A stretch of DNA of 64,000 nucleotides, taken from positions 173,175,955 to 173,239,954 of the forward strand of contig CM051462.1 in assembly GCA_028095005.1 (NCBI GenBank), read 5' to 3'. The DNA comes from Rhynchospora pubera (lineage: Eukaryota > Streptophyta > Magnoliopsida > Poales > Cyperaceae). Positions 21,146 to 33,971 of the stretch are shown piece by piece. Position 1 is the first letter of the stretch, and each line of letters starts with the position of its first letter. A program made the translations under genes and the position numbers. The notes below the pieces were generated by a model. It saw only the letters and a list, made by a program, of their open reading frames with translations, was not told the DNA's origin and ran no database searches.

Positions 21146-23007
21146 TGTTTCTTAAATTCAAACTCTGTATTGCTGTGATATGTTTCTTGTTTGTGAAAGA
21201 GGTGCTGGGAGTTCCTGGGGTTTTGAATTTGTATGGCAGTAGTCAGTAGAGAAGAAGAGAACTTTTGAACTCTGTTGGGGCACTAAATACTAATTTAAGC
21301 GGAGGTTGATGAGAGTAGTTCTGGGAGGTTAGCTTGGTAGAAGATAGGAGACCACCTTCTCTGTTATTTCCAATTTATAATTGCCAAGTTCGCAATTTTT
21401 AATAAAATCTTCTAGGAAAATGTTACTGGGCAATTAAACGCAAAGCATAAGAGATAATTATATATCATGCAATTATACCTAGAAATTAAAATTCAGAGAT
21501 TACAAATACGTTCCAAGAAATTATGTTGGAGTAAAAAAGAAAATTTTCGTTTTTTATTGAGAAATGCATGCATGCATTGTATTTTATTTTGTAATTTAGT
21601 TTAATAATAAAAATTATAACAAATAATAATTCGTAATCAAGAGACAATTCTGGAACACATTTACTACTTGAAATGCATAATACGTAACTATCTATCTTAA
21701 TTAGTGCTTTAATTACAGAATAACCTTTTTAATGGGAAGATTTTCTTTTGTAAATTGTAAAATATTGAAATGAGGCAAAAATAGAGTTTGCAGAGGAACT
21801 AAGTTCAAGATCCTCTGTGGCCATCTGTCTGATACAGAATGTGCCTCTATGTATGAAAATCAAAACATATATTAATATGCAGTGAGGATCCGGGTTCAAA
21901 ATCCGGATCCAACACTGTTTGCGAACAGTTCTTCAAACAGTACTTTTAGCCGGATTTTCTATTGCAGTGGCTGAGTATGTGGTTACATAATAAAGGATAG
22001 ATATACGAAATCATACAAGAGTTTGCCGCACCAAAATAAAAAATCCACTTAGCCACTTAGCCGTTTCTCCTATCGAGACCACATGGGTGTCAGCATGATC
22101 CCATGCGTACGCTCATAAACAGCCTTCGCGAAACGGATCTTGGACAGTTTATTTTTGACCCGTTGCGCAGGCTAAGTGTTCGCGAGACAGTCGTCCTGTG
22201 CAGACGGTACAGCACGAGGGCAGTGTCACTGATGAGCTTGGAAAAAAAAATTTTCCCACAACAGCCCGTGGGCACATAGCACGAAAATATACCAGAGTCA
22301 GATTACAAGGCCTTCGTACAAAATTGAATGAACATACTGCCATACTGGTGCCCAAATTAATGAGATACTGGTACCTAAAGCCACAAATTTAGCGAGCAGA
22401 GGAAAAAAAATAATATAAAGTAAAAAAAAACAACCATACAAAGCGTAAATTAAAATCCTAAACCAAAAGACATCAGCTTAACTACTAACTCAAAGAAAAA
22501 AGTATATGCTTACTGAACATTTGTTTTCGTTATTGCTATATAACATTAAAATTTTTTCTATCATATTTATGTTAATTCATGATAAAAAAATATAATTTTT
22601 ATGATAACATCTGAGATTCTAATAATTCAAAAAATTTAACGGTTAATATAAAATTTAAAAAAAATTATTGTGCTACGCAGAAATATAACAAAATATCGTT
22701 CTAGTAGCAGCAAATGACTAGACAAATAAAGAGATTGTGCTGATTATGGAAATAGCTTTGTGATAGTAAATCTAATAAAAAATAACAAAAATAAAAACAT
22801 ATCAGATTACAATAATTGGAACAGGGGCTCACCTATCAGCCACCCTTTCTCAATTTTTATATCATTTGTAAGATGTTCTCTTAATTTCTATCATATTATA
22901 TTTTTACCGTCCATGTAAGTTGTGTAGTTTGCTATGAGAGAACATAAGACATGTTGATAATTAAAAAAATAAAAATTCAATAAGTAATATAAAATTTTTA
23001 AAAATAG
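21146..23007. other. Promoter side of the CASP-like gene and AT-rich repeats
   Basis: The first ~200 bp should include the CASP-like promoter and 5' UTR. Further out is a small hairpin (GGATCCGG at 21886-21893 with CCGGATCC at 21903-21910). The rest is AT-rich sequence leading into a Helitron 3' end, so part of 21.9-23.0 kb is probably a non-autonomous Helitron; I could not place its 5' TC end. Confidence 0.45.
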
Positions 23008-23035
23008 TTCGCGCAACGCGCGAAAAAACCACTAG
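23008..23035 (+). mobile_element. Helitron 3' terminus
   Basis: A perfect GC-rich hairpin (TTCGCGC, loop AAC, GCGCGAA; 23008-23024) is followed 7 bp later by CTAG at 23032-23035 and then T. This is the classical Helitron end: subterminal hairpin, CTRR terminus, insertion 5' of T. The body lies upstream and is AT-rich and non-coding, so the element is non-autonomous. Confidence 0.75.
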
Positions 23036-23471
23036 TGATTAAATTAAGAGCCCACATCCGCTTTAGGCCTTTAGCTTATTATCTAATCCCGATGTCATGT
23101 TCCTGCAAGTCTATTTCGGTAGAACGGCACATGATGCATCGCACATATGCCGTTCATAGGAGATCTGGACCTCAGTAGATATGATGGTGAGGTGGCTTGT
23201 GTAGGTAAGGTGTAGGTAAACCACTGCTTTCTAGTCTCAACTATCCATTCCCAAGTCACCTACAATAAATTTGCACGGTTGCACTTCGTTTCCAAAGTTT
23301 GAAACTAAAGCATTTCCTTCCTATAAATGATATCATGCATTAATTAAAGCATTTCACATCTGCCTTGCCAATTGGTTGATTTTTAATCGAAACATCTGAT
23401 AATTGAGTTAAAATCTAAGATTCAATTCCCATTTATATATTCATAATACCATATAAAGTGGTATTTTTCTT

Positions 23472-23619
23472 GGCTCCGTTTGGATGGTGTGGGTATAAGA
23501 TGAATAAGGAAAGAAGTATTGAAAAATATGTAACTTTGTGAAAAATTTAGATTGTTTATAATAAATTTAGTAGTAAGAAGAAGCTATTCTCTTATTCTTG
23601 TTTCCATCCAAACGGAGCC
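23472..23619. mobile_element. Tourist-like MITE, copy 2 (148 bp)
   Basis: Same terminal inverted repeat as copy 1 (GGCTCCGTTTGGATG ... CATCCAAACGGAGCC) and the same length, but with a diverged interior. The flanks share only TT, so the target duplication is eroded. Confidence 0.8.
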
Positions 23620-25220
23620 TTGAGTATACAAATATTAAGACAAGCTCTTATAAAAGCCTTTTTGCAAGGACAAATAAGCTTGCTAAATGCTGGGCACTCG
23701 GGAAAAGTTAAAAATATATAATCACAAATCAAAAATGTTTTTGGGACCTGAACTAAAATTTTTATTAATTGGGCCTGATGATACAGAACAAGCCCACGCA
23801 AATTTTCATAAATAGTCTAGTTTGGGCCCAGTTTTCGTCTGCCGAAACTCATTCATTGTTACTTGACTTACTTCAGCATTTTTCAGATTTTGAAAAAACC
23901 AAAACGGGTCATATACTCATATTATCACATATATGAGTACCCAGTAACCTAGACCGTACTGCCATAATTTTGTGGGTTTAACGATTTCAAAATTTAAATT
24001 CAAGAGAAAAATGTTGGACTAAGACAACGACTTGAATATTAGACAAACGCGAATTTCATTTACCTATAATTAATAAAGTATGATGTAGAGGCGTTATTAA
24101 ATTATTTAGATACATGAAACCAAAATGTTGATTAGTCATTAGCCATACTGGCATCGTGACAGCTAATCAAACTTCACAGACCGATGAAATATACAATTTC
24201 TACCAACCCAATCACTTCAAATTGAGTACCAATGTAATGTAATTTTACCACAGTAATTCTGAAACAAGCTGAGTACTGATATCGAATACATACTTTAGAT
24301 GGGTGTAACATAATTTTTAAATTTTTCAGTAAACAATAAACTCCACTGACAATTACTAAGGAGAATATAAATGAACAGTTGTGCTAACAACGTCAAGATA
24401 AAATACGGACACATATCTTACCAATTGAACTCCAGTTGCCACTTCTCAAGACTTTACTGGTTCAGAACCACAATTTTGACGGTACATACAGCTGTCAATC
24501 AGCAGGAAACTCACCAGTGTGGTACAGTATTAGTTATTTTGTTGACATAACAATTATTAATTTAAGCACGACAAGGAAAAGAAAGAAAACTGATGTCTCC
24601 AAACACTACATATCGCAATTATGAAAAACCTAAGAGAATCAGATAAAACATAAGACCCTTTGATGCATTTTCTATCAACAGACCAATACAAAAGTTTTGT
24701 CTGGCTTTCACTCAAAAAGTTAAGTGTGGTGATGACATAACTTCACACTACTGAATTTACCAATTTTCTCATTCCTACCATAGTATTAAAAATAATTTCT
24801 AGGTTTGCATCTTGGAAGTCCATATGAAAAAGATAGGCACTGCAAGGGCAAAAAGGGTAATTAGTTTCAGTGTAGAAATTTCTAGGTTTGCATTTTAATT
24901 ATATGAATCATATCCATAGCTATGTATTGCGTTCATCCAGCATAAGATACTTGTAACTGGATTTGAAGAACCGACAAATCTGGTCCGATACAGACATGGA
25001 AGTAAAGTCACAGAAACCAACCCAGGAAAAATAAAGGTAAAAAAAAAAAAAGAATGGAAGCACAACTAGCAGATGTTAATACATGCACTTTTTTAGAGGC
25101 TGATGATTAAGAATAGCTCAACATTAAGGAAATTAAGTACAAAAGAACATCTAACTAAAGCACCTAAACAGATAATCAGTGTCTAAACAAGCAACCTTTC
25201 ACCCATGCTACTAAAACACT
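23620..25220. other. Intergenic DNA downstream of the PPR gene
   Basis: AT-rich, no gene seen; the last few hundred bases should hold the PPR 3' UTR. A 9-11-bp phrase (TTTCTAGGTTTGCAT) repeats at 24797 and 24886. Confidence 0.4.
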
Positions 25221-26843
25221 TCAATCATCAGCCTTATTTTCATTTATCTCGGCAACGAGTTCTTTTGCATCATCCACTCTTCCCATTTCTAGAAGCATTT
25301 CTTTTATGGGAGAATATGCATCTATATCGGGTTTGAACCCTTGTTGCTTCACTTTTTTCAGCACGCACATAGCCTCATCTATATTTCCCCTCTTGATATA
25401 TGCTTTAATCAAGGAGATGTAAGCTGAATTATCTCGTGCTCCATAACAAAGCACCATATTAATGAGGACGTCCATCACATCATCCGTTGAGCAAAATGCA
25501 TCAATGATAATGTTCCACGACACAATGCTAGGTGGTATACCCTTGGAAACCATCTGTCTCAGGCACTTCTTTGCATTCTCTAATTTCTTCATCTTGCAAA
25601 ACCCAACTAGAAGAGTGGTATATGTGACAGCATTGGGCTGCACACCTCTGGAAATCATGTCATTTAGCAACTCCTCAACCTTGTCAGTTTCCCCCTCCTT
25701 GCAAAGTGCATTCATGAAGATAGTGTATGTCACAATGTTAGGCGACACACCGTTTGAATCCATCTTGTCCAGCCAGTTCATTGCATTCTCTAATTTCTTC
25801 ATCTTGCAAAGTCCATCCATAATAGTGCTATAAGTTACAACATTAGGCTGCACACCTCTGGAAGTCATGTTATTTAGCAACTACTCTGCCTTTTCAATTT
25901 CTTCATTCTTGCATAGTGCATCAATGACAGCATTGTAAGTTACGACATTGGGCTTATGCCCTTTGTAAATGATGTACTGCAACAATTTCCCTGGATTTTC
26001 TAAGAGCCCTTTCTTGCACAACCCATCGACAAGAGTGTTATAGGTCACTATATCAGGTTCCAGCCCTTTAGAAGCCATGTGATTCAGGAGCACCAATGCC
26101 TTTTCAATTGGTCCTTGCTTGCACAGCCCATTAATCAGCGTGTTGTACGTGATGGTATTTGGCAGAACACCTAAGGAATGCATTTGTTCAAACAAATCAA
26201 AAGCTTTACTGAGTGAGCCCTCCTTACAAAGACCATCAATAACTGTGCTGAATGTTATGACGTTAGGTTTGTGGTGATCAGATTCTCCAATCATCTTCTC
26301 AAGCAATTCAGTTGCAGAGCTAGTCTTGCCAGAAGAGCAATATCCCTTGATAAGAGTAGTATAGGAGATGAGATCAGGTGGGCAGCCAAGCATAGGCATT
26401 TTAACGAACACCATGGCTGCGGCCTCACTAATCCTATTATTCCTGCAAAGGCCCTTCAGTAACGGGTTGAAGACCCCTGGATCAGGTGCTCTCTTGTCCT
26501 TGAGAAGACGTCCAAGAAGAAGAAAGGCTAGGCCGACCTGATTGACTCGAGTACAGCAGTCAATACAGATGCTGTAGGTGCAGACATTGGGAGAGATGCC
26601 ACGAGGCCGAGCCAATTGGTTGAAGAGGGAAAGAATGGTAGGGTAGCGGGAGGATAAGTTGTCCATTCGGACCATGGATGCAAAGAGAAAATTGAAGGTA
26701 ACGATGGAAGGCGGCGGATCCCTAAAGTGGAGGAGGTGGTCGAAAAAGCGGAGTGCTTGAGGGAATGTAAGGTCGCCAGACCGGCAGCGCTTTTTCACCA
26801 GACTCTCGAATTCGCGGGTCCTCATGGGTTGGGGTTTACACAC
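25221..26843 (-). pseudogene. P-class (Rf-like) pentatricopeptide repeat gene with one nonsense codon
   Basis: A single intronless frame runs from ATG 26843 (an in-frame ATG also at 26825) to the stop at 25221, about 540 codons, and is interrupted once by TAG at 25881-25883. It encodes about 13 tandem 35-residue PPR motifs of the VTYNTLIDGLCK ... A..LL..M...G..P type. PPR proteins bind organelle RNA one base per repeat and guide processing, stability or translation. The C-terminus (...DDAKELVAEINENKADD) is intact. No clear organelle presequence is seen, since the protein starts MCKPQPMRTREFESLVKK. The sister module 210 nt downstream has GAG at the matching codon, so the lesion is most simply GAG to TAG. 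It may be a true pseudogene, a truncated allele of ~320 residues, or a base-call error. Confidence 0.9.
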
Positions 26844-29029
26844 AGAGCAGAGAAGAGAGAAGAGGAGAGGAGAAATTAACGAAGGAAAGAAAGAAATGGA
26901 AAAAGAGATGAGATGAGATCACTAAACACTTCAACAATCAACAGTCAGTTACAGTCTCCAGTGGCAACAGTCAGTTACAGTCTCCAGTAGCAACAGATAG
27001 ATAGATAGATAGATAGGTTCCTTTTAGTTTTCCAGAAATTTGACGGTAGATAAGTTCTCAATTAATATTTACAAAATATATTTTTTTACTAACTTTTAGG
27101 GAAGGAAATAATTTGATAGCTTACTGAGACGTATTTATTATAACAATATTATGTTTTATCTTTATTATTAAAATGTAGAAAATTCTAACAATATTATAAT
27201 ATTACAATAACAATAACCATGCAATTAATGAAATAGAGTAATCATCTGTTTAACTAATAAGAATAAGAATGTACCATGTGAAATAATAGGTAGTGCTCCC
27301 ACTACTTTAATATTACCCACCAGCATTTCTCCTCAATTATTACTGAGATTTCTCCAATTGAATCAAGTGGCCTCTGGCGAATGCCAGTGGAGTGCGTCTT
27401 GTTCTCCTTCTCCATCGGTCCTTCCACTTTTTTTTTTTTGTAAATGGCCACAAGTTTTTTTTTTTTTTTTTTGAAGAAAGAGGGAGGTCTTTGCCATCCA
27501 ACTTTTTTTGAAATTAAAAGTGCATGAGGGGCTTGAAATGGTCACAAGTTTTTATTTTCCTTCCTGATTAATTTGTCAAACCATTAAACACAAAGTATAG
27601 TAGATAATTATATTTCATCACATATACCCGTCAACCCAGTGCAATTATTCAGAGACACAGGTAGGTTGCATGAAATATTAATTACATCAGGTGTAGGCCT
27701 CGTCGAAAGCAACAAAAAACATTAATTACAAAAATATAATAACATATTTGTGTCTATTTCAGATTTTGTCTCTGATCGAAATAAATTTCAACAAAAACTT
27801 ATTATAAATCGATAAAACGATTTAAGTATATGGCTAACTTCATTAAGGTTTTTATTAAATTATTAGATGCAGTAAAAAGAATTCAACAGACTAGTTTACA
27901 AGACCAGAGAACGAGGAAGCGCAAAAATATAGTCAGGAGCTGAGCACCTATAAGCAGATTTCCGAAAATTTTTTATTATTTTTTCTTTGTGCTATGGGCT
28001 ATGGCGGCTGGGGAGATGAATTTGGGGATTATTAAATTGCGTAAATATAAATACACTCATTAATAATGAAAACCAAGTATGTCGGTCTAAAAATTATTTT
28101 GTAGTGTTCGGCAAAAATTGACGGAAGTGATCCGTTATGCAACAACGGGTGTTGAAGTTCTGATAAAAAAATTTTGCTCTGAACTTTGATTTAAGTTATC
28201 AAAAATTGTTAGAGGTATAAAAAGAAAAATCTACAATTTTTATATTACGAGGATTTTGATATTCATGACAAATAAGCGACGGTAATTGCGAGAATAAGCA
28301 CTGAAGTAGAATGCTCGTGCCGATCGTATATAGAGTAATTTGAAAAAAGATTCTATAAAGCATAGTGGTTATTGGAAAAAAAATTTTAAAAAGACCTTGA
28401 GATTTTTATTTAGCTAGTACACAAGTGACAAGTTAACATCAAATGTACTGTTTACATGAAGTCTAATTAATCCAACTTGATGAGAACTTATTGTTCCCTA
28501 AATAGCCGCTATCCAGTCGTATCTGAAAAAAAAAAAAGAGAACTTATTGTTTATACAGTTTAAGGCACCCATCCAATTTCACAACTACTAATCTGATTTT
28601 CTTAGTTGTGTTGTACTCCTTGAGACCATTCAAAATTTTGCAATGAAACTCAATGGAAAAGGTTAAATAATATTGTTTTGGTATCATCATACCAAGATTC
28701 GTTTGGAATAACATTGGTGATGTAGCCCTTCTTTCATGTTGAATTAATGGAAGTTAAATAAAGAAAATTCTTTACTTTTCTTTTGGAATTATTTGATTCT
28801 CGTCAAATCTGATTCCTTTGAGGGAATTTTGCAACGAGAATTTTGTCTTAAATCACAAAGTCGTCTTTAATCAGTGGATTTATAATTTAATGAATTCCCC
28901 TTTTATGTCCGGTAATTTCGTTTCGTTATGCACTTATGTTTATTTACCTGGGACTTAGATTGAATGAATACTCCTTATTGTCCAACTTATCACAAGTGGT
29001 CCAGTGAGGCCCCAATTCAGCTGCTAGTA
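26844..29029. other. Intergenic DNA between PPR gene and LINE
   Basis: Contains a 27-bp tandem duplication (CAGTCAGTTACAGTCTCCAG, twice, 26940-26993), a GATA microsatellite (26995-27017) and poly-T tracts (27429-27441, 27457-27473). The rest is AT-rich with no gene. Confidence 0.5.
26995..27017. repeat. (GATA)n microsatellite
   Basis: About five perfect GATA units upstream of the PPR gene start. Confidence 0.9.
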
Positions 29030-29325
29030 AAAACTCGCTTTCTTTTTTTTTTTTTTTTGATTGAAAGATGCCCGAGGTGGGCTTCCATTGAAATAAAAAG
29101 AGTCAGTACATCCAACTAGAGCCTCAAAACATCATACTGATCTTAAGGATCACTACCTGATAGAAGGCTCACACAGATAAAACTTCTAATAACCTAGCAG
29201 CCACTATATACTAGTTCACGAAATCTAGCAAAACACACAAGTCAGCTATATCATATCATGACAAAAGAACAACACAAAAGAACTGGGACATCAAGGTTTC
29301 AAGTGAACTCCTGCTGTTGTGCCTT

Positions 29326-32300
29326 CTACTGGCTTTCTTCAGCAGTTGAAACGTGCCCATCACTTGTCATGCTGTTTGACATTGCTGCGAGCTCTCTGAA
29401 GCTGGATTCCATCATAGTGCTGAAACCTGTCCAGAAGCGGTACAAACATAAAACATTAAGGTATACTACATAAGGATTGGACCCAATAGAATTTGTGAAA
29501 ATTCTTTTGTTTCTCTCTATCCATACTGTCCAACAAAGAGCAGCCAAAATGGTCTTAATAAAAATCTTCTTTGGTTTGTCTAAATTGTTAATACAAGACC
29601 ATAGGGCACTAAAATTATCATAATCTAAATTTATTCCTAAATTATTGAACATGTTAGTACCTAACCAGAAAGGTCTTACAAAAGGGCATTTTAGGAATAA
29701 ATGTTCAACAGATTCTTCATTACAGCAGAATTGACATTTATTGGGTCCATAATGCCCCCTTCTCACTAGATTATCATAAGTCAGAACTTTGTTGTTTAGG
29801 ATAAGCCAAAGTAGACACTTAAATTTGAGGGGAATTTTTAAATGCCAGACAGTATTGCCTGGATTTACAGTAACTCCACCATTATTTAAAAAAGCATATA
29901 ATGACTTTACAGAGAAAATGCCAGAATTCTCAAAATTCCACCAAACACTATCCTGATCAAACCCTAAGCCACTATTTAAAATTATGTTAGTTAAAGTGTT
30001 CTTTTCTACTCTTAGGTTTCTGGAAACACCTCTGGTCAAGAAGAAATTAATGTTTCCATTATTCCAGACTTGTGCCAGTGAAAGGTGTTTCTTTTTTTTG
30101 GTTTTCTCAAACAAAAGAGGAAACTGCTTAGACATTGGTATATTGTCATACCAAATATCATCCCAGAAGTCAATGGAAGCACCATTGCCAATTATTTTTT
30201 TACATCTTATTCTCATTACAGGAAGCAAATGTTGAACATTTTTCCAAAAATGAGAGAAACTACTAATGCTATGCTTGCCAAAGTATTTGGTGACTATTAA
30301 GTCTTTCTAGATCCCTTTGTGTTCTCTGTACATATAGTTCCAAATCCATTTAGCAAGTAAAGCAGAATTCATGTGGTGAAGATTCAAAATGCCCCATCCA
30401 CCAAATTTTTTTTTCCTACAGATTTGATCCCAGTTAACTAGATTATATTTTCTAGTCTCATTTCCTTGGAAAGCACCCCAAAGAAAGCGTCTCCGAATTA
30501 TGTCTATCTTCAAAAGGACCCACTTGGGACATTTGAAAAAGGAAAGATAGTAAAGTGGAAGGGAGGTGAGGACTGAGTTGATGAGCACCACTCTCCCTCC
30601 TATGGAGAGAGCATTCCCTTTCCACTTTGAAAGCTTAGTCTGAAACTTATCAATTAAAGTCTGCCAACTATTTCTGCTGGGTTTTTTCCAGTGTAGTGGA
30701 AATCCCAGATACTTAATAGGGAGACTTCCTTTTTTACATTGGAAGATATTAATTGCCATTATCTCTTCCTCAGGGGTGAGATTTAAAGGAACCATCTCAG
30801 ATTTGGCAAAGTTTATCTTTAAACCGGAGATTTTCTCAAACCCTCTAAGAGTGCAGGCAATCTTTTGAAGCATAGTAGTATCAAACTTGATGAAAAGCAA
30901 AGTATCATCTGCATATTGTAGATGCATTACTTTGCTTCCAGAGGAGATGATGGGACCTAGACCAACAAAATGGTTTGACTGTATCCCCTTATCTAGAAGT
31001 TTGGCTAATCCCTCAGCAGCTAAGATGAAAAGGTAAGAAGATAAGGGGTCACCTTGCCTAAGACCTTTTTTACACTCAAAGTAGCTGCCAACTTCACCAT
31101 TGACTTGTACAGCTACTTTCCCTCCTACTAACATTTTTCTAATCCACTTGACCCAAGTGCTGGAGAAGCCCCTTTGGGTCAGGGTATTGAAGAGAAAGGT
31201 CCAGCTGACATTGTCAAAAGATTTCTCAAAGTCCAGTTTGAGAAGAAGGCCTTTCTCTTTGTTGTTGTGCACAGAGTGTAATAATTCATGTGCTGCAACA
31301 ACCCCCTCCAGAATGAATCTCCCCTTTAAAAAAGCACTTTGATTGGGTTTGATTATTCTGCAGAGAACAGGAATTAATCTATTTGCTAATACTTTACTAA
31401 AAAGTTTGTAGCAACAGTTAAGAAGTCCTATTGGCCTGTATTCAGAAATTCTAGCAGCATCATTCACCTTAGAAATTAAACAAATATTAGCTCTATTCAT
31501 ACTAGAGATATTTAGATTACCACAGCAGAAATCAGAGAATAAGCTACAGATGTCATCCTTCAAAATGTCCCAATATGTTTGATAGAACAAATTAGAAAGA
31601 CCATCAGGTCCTAGAGCTTTATCAGGATGCATTTGGAATAAAGCATTTTTAATTTCAGCTTGAGTAAAAGGCTGACTGAGGAGAACATTTTCCTCCTCAG
31701 TAACCATTTCATCTAAGCTCCAAATGCTACTATCAAAGTTACCTACTGTATTACTTGTGATCCCAAATAAGTTTTTATAAAAAGCAAAAATATGTTCTTG
31801 AATGATAGAGGAGTCTCTAATTTCTCTTCCCTCTATTACAAGATGATGAATATGATTTTTGCTTTTTCTTATTGAGGCAGCTTTGTGAAAAAAATTAGTG
31901 TTAGCATCTCCTTCATGAAGCCAAGTCACTTTGGATCTATGCCTCCAATGACTTTCTTCATTTTGAAAGATGTCAAAAAGATCTTTTTTTGCCTCAATAA
32001 AGCTAGTATACTCTACATGATCCAAGATTCTATCCTCTAAGATATCCTCCCAGTCTTTGATGCTATTTATGAGGCTGATTTTTTTGTCCTTAGCTTCTTT
32101 ATTAATATTCATACTCCACCCTTTGAGCTTATTTGAGATAAAGGCAAGTTTGGAGCACCAATTGTAAGCTTTGTTGAAGCCTAGGTTATTATTGGGCCAC
32201 CAACCTTGGATTTTATGGGTTAACTCCCCATGTTTTATCCAAGATTTTTCAAACTTAAAGCTTTTCCTATGAACTATTCTAATGTTTCCAGTATCAAAGA

Positions 32301-32979
32301 CTAGAGGAGTGTGATCTGAGAAAATCCTAGCTAAACTATAAGAGTAAGAGTTAGGAAAAAAGTCTATCCAATCTTGATTAACAAAAAACCTATCAAGACA
32401 AGCAAACTGCCTACTGTTTCCCCCTCTTGCCCAAGTGAATTTTCTGTCTAGAACTCTAAAATCTAGAAGATTAAAGAGTTCAATCCAATTATTGAGCCTA
32501 TTAGTATTCCTCACATCAAAGGAGATACCTTTTCTCTCTGTTCTCTTTCTAACATCATTAAAATCCCCACTAATGATCCAGGGTCCTGAGAAACGATTAC
32601 CTAAAGAGGTGATTTCATTCCAGAAGGCATCTTTATGAATGGAAAGAACTGGACCATACAAGTTAGTGAAGATGTAACTACAGTTATTTACTATACTAGT
32701 AACTTTAACTGAGATGGAGAATCTTTCAATAATCCACTCAGTTATCTTAAGAGAGTTGGAATTGATCCCTACTAGAACTCCACCAGAAGCTCCAATAGCA
32801 GGGATGTAATTCCAGGTAAAATTACAAGCTATGGCACAGAGATATCTTGCAAAGAAATGGGATTTTTTTGTTTCCTGAACACCTACTATATCCACTTTTT
32901 CTTGCAAAATCATCTCAGCCAGATAGCCTTTTTTACTACTACTTCCTAGTCCTATGGCATTCCAATTGATGTACCTCAT
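29326..32979 (-). pseudogene. LINE ORF2: endonuclease-reverse transcriptase, one in-frame stop
   Basis: About 1217 codons in one frame from ATG 32979, interrupted only by TAG at 30307-30309. The N-terminal ~220 residues are the apurinic-type endonuclease (WNAIGLGSS, VGVQETKK, SGDFNDVR, SDHTPL). The reverse transcriptase occupies residues ~440-720 (ISEYRPIGLLNCCYKLFSKV, FLKGR, KKGLRQGDPLSSYLF, catalytic YADD at 30904-30915). The part after the stop carries the zf-RVT region (FSVKSLYAFL ... WHLKIPLKFKCLLW ... CQFCCNEESVEHLFLKCPF). The TAG lies where relatives carry GxWKDL, so Trp to stop is likely. Its first codon overlaps the ORF1 stop as ATGA. Confidence 0.93.
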
Positions 32980-33558
32980 TGGGGAACTACATTAGATCCC
33001 AGGGAGTGTTTCTCCAAGTTGCTATTGAAAGAGTTAATAGCCTCTTGAAGAAAACTCACAACATTTTCAGTATTATAACTCCTAATCTCATTCAAAAAAT
33101 TAACTCTACTGATCAAATCAGGTCCTAAGATAATACCAACATCCTCAAAGAGGGCAGCTAATTGATTATCATCTAGGCTACAAAAAGGGGTAAAATTGGT
33201 GAGGTAGTTACCTGCTGGGACAGAAGGGAGGCTGGGTGTATCCTGCGGCTGCATAGCTGCCACCTCTAGTGTTTGAGTTTCCCCACCTTCAGCCGTAACC
33301 CGAGCAACTTCATCAAAGTTCCCCCCATCTGGCAGAACAGGTGAGGTGAAGTCTTTCTCCTTATCAGTCCTACTACCTTCAATGCTTTGGAATATCACTC
33401 TGGCCTTCTTAGCAGGGATAAAGACACTCACTTCCTCATCTTGCTCCACCATTCTCTTACCATCATTTCTAGCTGCATCCCTACTTTTTTTAATATGAGC
33501 TTGGAGTGCTCTATTTCTAGCTTCTAACATCTCCATCCTGGAAAGCATCTCCTGATGG
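32976..33558 (-). pseudogene. LINE ORF1 (gag-like), C-terminal part only
   Basis: An open frame ending at TGA 32976-32978 encodes about 190 LINE residues. It has a predicted coiled-coil start (MLSRMEMLEARNRALQAHIK), a basic patch and an acidic/polar C-terminus. No zinc knuckle remains. The frame runs on upstream into host DNA beyond 33558, but that is chance, because 33559-33573 is the target duplication. The stop codon overlaps the ORF2 start (ATGA). Confidence 0.75.
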
Positions 33559-33573
33559 AAAACTCGCTTTCTT

Positions 33574-33971
33574 ACTCTACAAAAATTCGGGTGCCACAAA
33601 TTTAGAAGCCTAAAATTCATTGGAGAAATATTAGATTAAAACAGCGACCTAAATCTTAGACACCTGTTAACTTCATTTACCTAACTGGCTAGCTTAATAG
33701 TGTATTAGTAATTAGCCACTAGACTCACTGGCTTACTGACAACTAATCGAACTGCCCAGTCCTTGCAAATAATACATATTCTACCGAGCATTCACATCAA
33801 ATTGAGTATTTATAAATTATACAGAGATATCGAAACAAGTAATGTCCAATACAATTCAGCAAACAGTAGACACCACTGGGTATCCATTTAATAAGTTGAA
33901 TAAATGTACAGTGGTCCGACGATGTCAAGATCAAATGTAGACACAAATAGTGAACAAATTGAAATCCAGTT
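33574..33971. other. AT-rich host DNA between LINE and LTR fragment
   Basis: No gene or repeat recognised. It continues the pre-LINE target sequence. Confidence 0.4.

Larger units (their letters stand above)
29045..33558 (-). mobile_element. 5'-truncated L1-type LINE with 15-bp target duplication
   Basis: AAAACTCGCTTTCTT occurs at both borders (29030-29044 and 33559-33573). A T-run at 29043-29058 represents the poly-A tail of the minus-strand element, as expected for target-primed reverse transcription. Inside, in minus orientation, are the end of ORF1, an ORF2 with endonuclease and reverse transcriptase, and a ~270-bp 3' UTR. The 5' end falls inside ORF1, so this is a truncated insertion. 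The perfect duplication suggests fairly recent insertion. Confidence 0.93.

Noticed and set aside
25881..25883. Rescue of the PPR stop codon by RNA editing
   Set aside because: Plant organelle editing in angiosperms is C-to-U and nuclear transcripts are not edited this way; it cannot turn UAG into a sense codon.
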